Source: Thiopontia sp964344785
Lineage (GTDB): Bacteria; Pseudomonadota; Gammaproteobacteria; GCF-002020875
Reading direction: 5' to 3'
Length of the DNA: 18,249 bases
Assembly: GCA_964344785.1 (NCBI GenBank)
Contig: CAYFOR010000056.1
Span: 1-18,249 of the forward strand
Part shown: positions 14,576 through 18,249 of the stretch, piece by piece
How positions within the stretch are numbered: the first letter of the stretch is position 1
How the letters are laid out: each line of letters opens with the position of its first letter
Program-made: the position numbers and the translations under genes
The notes under the pieces: generated by a model
The model's database searches: none
What the model saw: the letters and a program-made list of their open reading frames with translations, nothing else
Told to the model about the DNA's origin: nothing

Positions 14576-15872
14576 CGTCTTCTGTCTCATCAATGGTTGG
14601 AAAGTGAATAACAAATCGCGCCCCGTTCAGGTCCTGACGAGGACGATACTCAATCGTTGCGCCATGCTCCTTGAGGATACCATTAACCTCTGAAAGCCCA
14701 AGCCCCGTTCCACTACCAGGCTCCTTGGTAGTCACAAATGGATCAAAAATCCGGCCCCTCAGCTCTTCGGGAATCCCGGGCCCATTATCCTCAAAAATCA
14801 GCTCAACCCGGTTCAACGGCTGCAGATGGGACGCAGCCAGCCTGATGGTTGGAGGGGCACTCATTTTTCCCGCTGCCTCATACTCTGTCAACGCATCGAC
14901 CGAATTGCTCAACAAGTTTGTCAAAATCTGTTGAAACATGGAGCTATTCCCATATAGCGGTGGTAACCCATCAGGAATCGACACTTCAAAACGGATATGC
15001 TCCGTATCCATCGGTGCCGAACAGATGCGCCGAACATGATCCACTGCCTCAGACAGCACAATCTCACCTCTGTTCCGCCTGTCTGGATGTGCAAATATGC
15101 GCAGGCTATCGATAATCTCCTTGATCCTGACGGTCTGCATCAGTGCCAGATCGATCTCCTTCAGCAGCTCTTCCACACTGACCTCTGCACCGCTTTCAAA
15201 CTCCATCTTCTGCAGTTGCAGCATCCCCTTGATATAGGCAAGGGGCTGATTGATCTCATGCCCGATCCGTACCGCCATATTCCCAAGAGAGGCCATTTTC
15301 GCCTGATTCCTCATCTGCATCTCAAGCAGCTTGCTCTTCTCCCGGTCCTTCCAGCCACGATTGAGGGTACGCACCATCTGGACCACCTCATCCCTGCCCA
15401 GAGGCTTGTTCAGATAGAACACATCATAGGCCAACTGCTTGTGTATTTCGTCAATGGCGTAGTCCGAATAGGCCGTAACAAAGACGATCTTGACCCTGGG
15501 ATCAATCTGGCGAAGCTCTCGTGCCGTCTGTAGCCCATCCATTCCACCCGGCATGCGCATGTCAACCAGGGCAACCGTAATCGGGGAATGTTCGCTCAAC
15601 GCCTGGCGGGCGAACTCAATCGCCTCTTCTCCACTGGACGCCAAATTCAAAGAGAGGGAATCAAGGTCGGATGTGTCGCCACCCGGATCTTCCAGCGGGC
15701 GGTCCAACAGTGCCTCCAACTCCGTCAGTACGCTGTTACTGCCCCGATCCTCTAACTGAAACATCGACTCGTAGTATTTCAGTACATCCGCGTCATCATC
15801 AATCGCAATAAAGCAACCGTTCTCCTCAACCGCTTCAAGCTGGCTGGTAATCGAAATCAGTGTCGAGTTCAA
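14568..15872 (-). CDS. soluble hybrid receiver-histidine kinase
   Basis: 434 residues, no membrane segments. An N-terminal receiver (about 20-170) has D25-D27, phosphoacceptor D104 (ALVDMRMPGG), T133 and K156. About 30 extra residues (41-70) lie between helix 1 and strand 2. A coiled stretch (172-192) leads to a HisKA domain with H205 (RIGHEINQPLAYIKG) and an HATPase with N box (NLLSNSVDAL, 319-328), G1 DNGPGI, F box IFDPFVTTK and G2 GSGTGLGL. The only workable start is a TTG at 15872, without a clear ribosome site. The frame is the same as that of the upstream chemoreceptor and they are parted by one TAG and six sense codons. It may therefore be translated by re-initiation or read-through. 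Its phosphate is likely passed to the overlapping downstream receiver. Confidence 0.9.
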   Translation of the reverse strand: MNSTLISITSQLEAVEENGCFIAIDDDADVLKYYESMFQLEDRGSNSVLTELEALLDRPLEDPGGDTSDLDSLSLNLASSGEEAIEFARQALSEHSPITVALVDMRMPGGMDGLQTARELRQIDPRVKIVFVTAYSDYAIDEIHKQLAYDVFYLNKPLGRDEVVQMVRTLNRGWKDREKSKLLEMQMRNQAKMASLGNMAVRIGHEINQPLAYIKGMLQLQKMEFESGAEVSVEELLKEIDLALMQTVRIKEIIDSLRIFAHPDRRNRGEIVLSEAVDHVRRICSAPMDTEHIRFEVSIPDGLPPLYGNSSMFQQILTNLLSNSVDALTEYEAAGKMSAPPTIRLAASHLQPLNRVELIFEDNGPGIPEELRGRIFDPFVTTKEPGSGTGLGLSEVNGILKEHGATIEYRPRQDLNGARFVIHFPTIDETEDDE

Positions 15873-15890
15873 GGCGGATCGAAACTTGCT

Positions 15891-17996
15891 CTACTGTTTC
15901 AACTGAAAGCGGGACATCATCCTGTTCAGGCGTTTTGATTGCTCATCCAGCGCCTGACTGTCTTCTGCACTCTGCTCTACCTGCTGGGTATTGGTCTGTG
16001 TCGAGGCGTCAATCGCCTGCATGGCCTGATTCACCTGCATGATCCCCTGCCCCTGCTCCCGGCTATTTGAGCTGATATCGGCAACAATCATATTGACCTT
16101 ATCCACAGACACCTTGATCTCGTCCAGTGATCCACCCAGCATATTGACCTCGTTGACACCATTATTCACCTGCTCCAGTGTGCGCTGAATCAGCTCATTG
16201 ATCTGTTTGGCGGCATCCGCACTGCGCTGCGCCAATGCACGCACCTCGCCTGCCACAACCGCAAAACCACGCCCCTGGTCTCCCGCCCGTGCCGCCTCAA
16301 CCGCAGCATTCAACGCCAGCAGATTGGTCTGGAATGCGATGCTGTCGATGACGGTAATGATCTCACCGATCTGATCCGATGCGGCTGAAATCTGCTGCAT
16401 CGATGCAGTGGCCCGCCCCATGATCTTGCTGCCACCGGCCGTTTTCACACTGGCCTCGGAGGCCAGCTCTGCCGCCTCTCTGGAGTGGTCGGTACTGTTC
16501 TCGACGCTGGATGCCATCTGCTCCATACTGGCCACCGTCTCTTCAACCGATGCGGCCTGCTGCTGAGTGGATTGCGCCAGATCGTTACTGGTTCGAGAGA
16601 GGCGCGCAGCATGCTCCGACAGGCTGGCAGAGCTCTTCTGGATCTCAAAGACCATATTGGTAATTTCTTCAGTAGACCGGTTCAGCGTCTTTTGAAGCGC
16701 CCCCAACTGCCCCTGGTAATTCCCCTCAACACGGGCATACAGCTTGCCCTCTGCCTGCATGTTACTCGTGTTGGTGATGTTGTTCACACCATCTTCCAGT
16801 TGCTGCAGGCTGCTATTGATATTTTCCTGCAGCTTGGCGAACTCCCCTTTCAGGGATGAAGAGATCCGACCGCTGAAGTCCCCCTCCGACATCCGTCTCA
16901 CCACATCATTGATCTCGGTATGTGCAAAGGCCAGTGCCTCGATCGCCTCCTTCGCGGTGTTCAGCATGACCAGAAAATCACCCTCGGCATTCAGGTCAAA
17001 ATCGGTTCTGAAGTTACCGTGCGCCAGACCGATCAGCACCTTGTACAGAGAGTTGATCGAACGGAAATTCTGATGGATCGTCTCATTGACCGTCTCCTTG
17101 AGGATCTTGAAATCACCCTCCATCTCCAGCGTGATGCGTTTATCAAAATAGCCGGCCGCAGTCATTTTAGTCACATCATTGGTCTCGCTGATACTCGACT
17201 GCAGCAGCATCATCAGCTCATTATAGGAGTTGGCAATCTGCCCCAGCTCACCCTCTGTATGAATCTTGATTCGGGGGCTCAACTGATGCTCACTCTTCGC
17301 CGCCATAATCGTATCGTGAATCGCACAGAGTGGACGCATGATCTGATGTTTTGTGAAATACCAGACGGCCAGCGTACCCAGAAGCAGAACGGTGTATGGA
17401 ATCCACATCAATGAACTTTCCGGTGGCATCACCCTGATCCATGCAAACAGCCCCATCACACCCAACATGGTACTGAAAAAGATGGATGCCAACATCCCTC
17501 CCACACCCAGTTTGGAAAAGGGGTTCAGATTGCGCAGCCGGTGTTGCCAACGCGTCATCACCACCCCATTACGAATCACCAGTGAACCCTGCTCAATCTG
17601 CTTGTAGACACCATCGATGGTGGCGATCTGTTCATCAGTCGGTGGCGTGCGTACCGAGAGATAACCGACATGTTTGTGATTCTTGTTGTAGTAGGGCGTC
17701 ACGTTGGCCACTACATAGTAGGCATCCCCATTCTTGCGACGGTTCTTTACCACCTGATTCCAGGTTTTGCCGCTTTTTATGGTATTCCAGAGATCTTCAA
17801 ATACGGCCTGCGGCACATCCGGGTGACGATTGATGTTATGAGGGGAGTAGAGCAGCTCCTCCTTGGTAAAACCGCTGACCTCTACAAAATCCCTGCTCGC
17901 ATCAACAATCACACCCTTCAGATCAGTCTTGGAATTCAATATCTGATCGTGGCGAACCTTATAGACCTTGTCGGTCACTGGTAGATTGACTTTCAT
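15891..17996 (-). CDS. Aer-like PAS methyl-accepting chemotaxis protein with poly-HAMP region
   Basis: 701 residues. The N-terminal PAS (about 20-118) is very close to E. coli Aer: NRHPDVP with R57, H58, D60 and W79 in GKTW at the same numbers as the FAD-site residues of Aer, then KNRRKNGDAYYV. It should bind FAD and report redox or oxygen state from the cytoplasm. Two membrane helices follow (about 164-187 and 196-216) with almost no periplasmic loop. Then five HAMP-like units repeat with a 45-residue period. The signalling hairpin tip is QTNLLALNAAVEAARAGDQG and on to GFAVVAGEVRALAQRS (556-592). The ribosome site AGGAGGGG is 7 bases before the ATG. No CheW-binding or methylation genes are nearby, but a kinase and receiver follow, suggesting a dedicated output. 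Confidence 0.95.
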   Translation of the reverse strand: MKVNLPVTDKVYKVRHDQILNSKTDLKGVIVDASRDFVEVSGFTKEELLYSPHNINRHPDVPQAVFEDLWNTIKSGKTWNQVVKNRRKNGDAYYVVANVTPYYNKNHKHVGYLSVRTPPTDEQIATIDGVYKQIEQGSLVIRNGVVMTRWQHRLRNLNPFSKLGVGGMLASIFFSTMLGVMGLFAWIRVMPPESSLMWIPYTVLLLGTLAVWYFTKHQIMRPLCAIHDTIMAAKSEHQLSPRIKIHTEGELGQIANSYNELMMLLQSSISETNDVTKMTAAGYFDKRITLEMEGDFKILKETVNETIHQNFRSINSLYKVLIGLAHGNFRTDFDLNAEGDFLVMLNTAKEAIEALAFAHTEINDVVRRMSEGDFSGRISSSLKGEFAKLQENINSSLQQLEDGVNNITNTSNMQAEGKLYARVEGNYQGQLGALQKTLNRSTEEITNMVFEIQKSSASLSEHAARLSRTSNDLAQSTQQQAASVEETVASMEQMASSVENSTDHSREAAELASEASVKTAGGSKIMGRATASMQQISAASDQIGEIITVIDSIAFQTNLLALNAAVEAARAGDQGRGFAVVAGEVRALAQRSADAAKQINELIQRTLEQVNNGVNEVNMLGGSLDEIKVSVDKVNMIVADISSNSREQGQGIMQVNQAMQAIDASTQTNTQQVEQSAEDSQALDEQSKRLNRMMSRFQLKQ

Positions 17997-18003
17997 TCCC
18001 CAA

Positions 18004-18011
18004 CCCCTCCT
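18004..18011 (-). promoter_or_regulatory. strong ribosome binding site of the chemoreceptor gene
   Basis: AGGAGGGG on the minus strand, 7 bases before the ATG at 17996, the strongest ribosome site in the window. Confidence 0.8.
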
Positions 18012-18061
18012 GATATAGCGTTATCAACTATCAGTTCAATATTATTTTTTATCTGTTTCCC

Positions 18062-18249
18062 TGTTCAGCAATAGGTTTCAATCCGAACCATGGCCAAACA
18101 CTGAGTCAACACCGCCTACAAGGCAACGATGCCACTCAGCCGAACTCCTCCCTGAACGGCTCACTCTATCAGCAAATGTTCGGGGATTCCACCTCCAGTC
18201 TTGTCCAATATGAAATGGCCCTGAAGCGAGGCCGTCATTCCAACGTGAA
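18062..18249 (+). other. open frame running off the right edge, unidentified
   Basis: A plus-strand frame without stops reads ...LQGNDATQPNSSLNGSLY and continues FGDSTSSLVQYEMALKRG to the end of the window. The first in-frame ATG is at 18177 and no ribosome site is seen. Minus-strand frames are also open for over 150 bases. I cannot identify a product; it may be the edge of a gene or of a degenerate element. Confidence 0.2.

Noticed and set aside
18020..18075. Possible sigma-28 promoter ahead of the chemoreceptor (GTTGATAA on the minus strand)
   Set aside because: The -10-like element matches 6 of 8 bases but no TAAA-type -35 stands at the right spacing.
1..18249. tRNA, rRNA, CRISPR arrays, complete insertion sequences
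   Set aside because: On reading both strands I saw no cloverleaf, ribosomal RNA, regularly spaced repeats or transposase gene.

Overview
The window looks like chromosomal DNA of a motile, respiring gammaproteobacterium. Support comes from an ettA-efpL pair, a ydbH-ynbE-ydbL cluster, a class I DAHP synthase close to E. coli AroG, an Aer-type chemoreceptor, a sigma-28 type promoter and CsrA-type RNA hairpins. The succinate dehydrogenase is of the single-anchor C-A-B kind rather than the E. coli CDAB kind, which suggests an environmental lineage such as a Chromatiales-like or sulfur-oxidiser-like group. The genus cannot be named from sequence alone.

Layout. 184-2717 (+) holds the envelope lipid-transport cluster ydbH-ynbE-ydbL. 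2780-3748 (+) encodes a receiver-GGDEF protein whose active sites are degenerate. 3776-4090 (-) is a small terminase-small-subunit-like gene with its own promoter. 4330-5685 (-) encodes a remarkable protein. It has a charged repeat region and a proline-rich linker, then the D1 remainder and C-terminal D0 of a flagellin, all behind a near-consensus sigma-28 promoter. 5700-6320 is otherwise a decayed intergenic stretch with a response-regulator remnant. 6323-6706 (-) is a bacteriohemerythrin.

6797-9218 (+) is a translation-factor unit. A consensus sigma-70 promoter is followed directly by two GGA-loop hairpins, then ettA (ABC-F) and efpL (EF-P-like). 9272-13923 (-) is a tight five-gene run, aroG/F-type DAHP synthase, yidD, sdhC, sdhA, sdhB, in which every junction overlaps by 1 or 4 bases. 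14189-17996 (-) is a signalling module: an Aer-like PAS chemoreceptor with five HAMP-like repeats, a soluble receiver-histidine kinase in the same frame as the receptor and separated from it by one TAG, and a stand-alone receiver.

Common threads are motility and redox signalling (flagellin-like protein, Aer-like receptor, hemerythrin, kinase/receiver) and translation control. The polyproline protein is a natural candidate client of EfpL. The most novel item is the flagellin-derived chimera at 4330-5685. The second is the pair of CsrA-like hairpins at the very 5' end of the ettA-efpL transcript.
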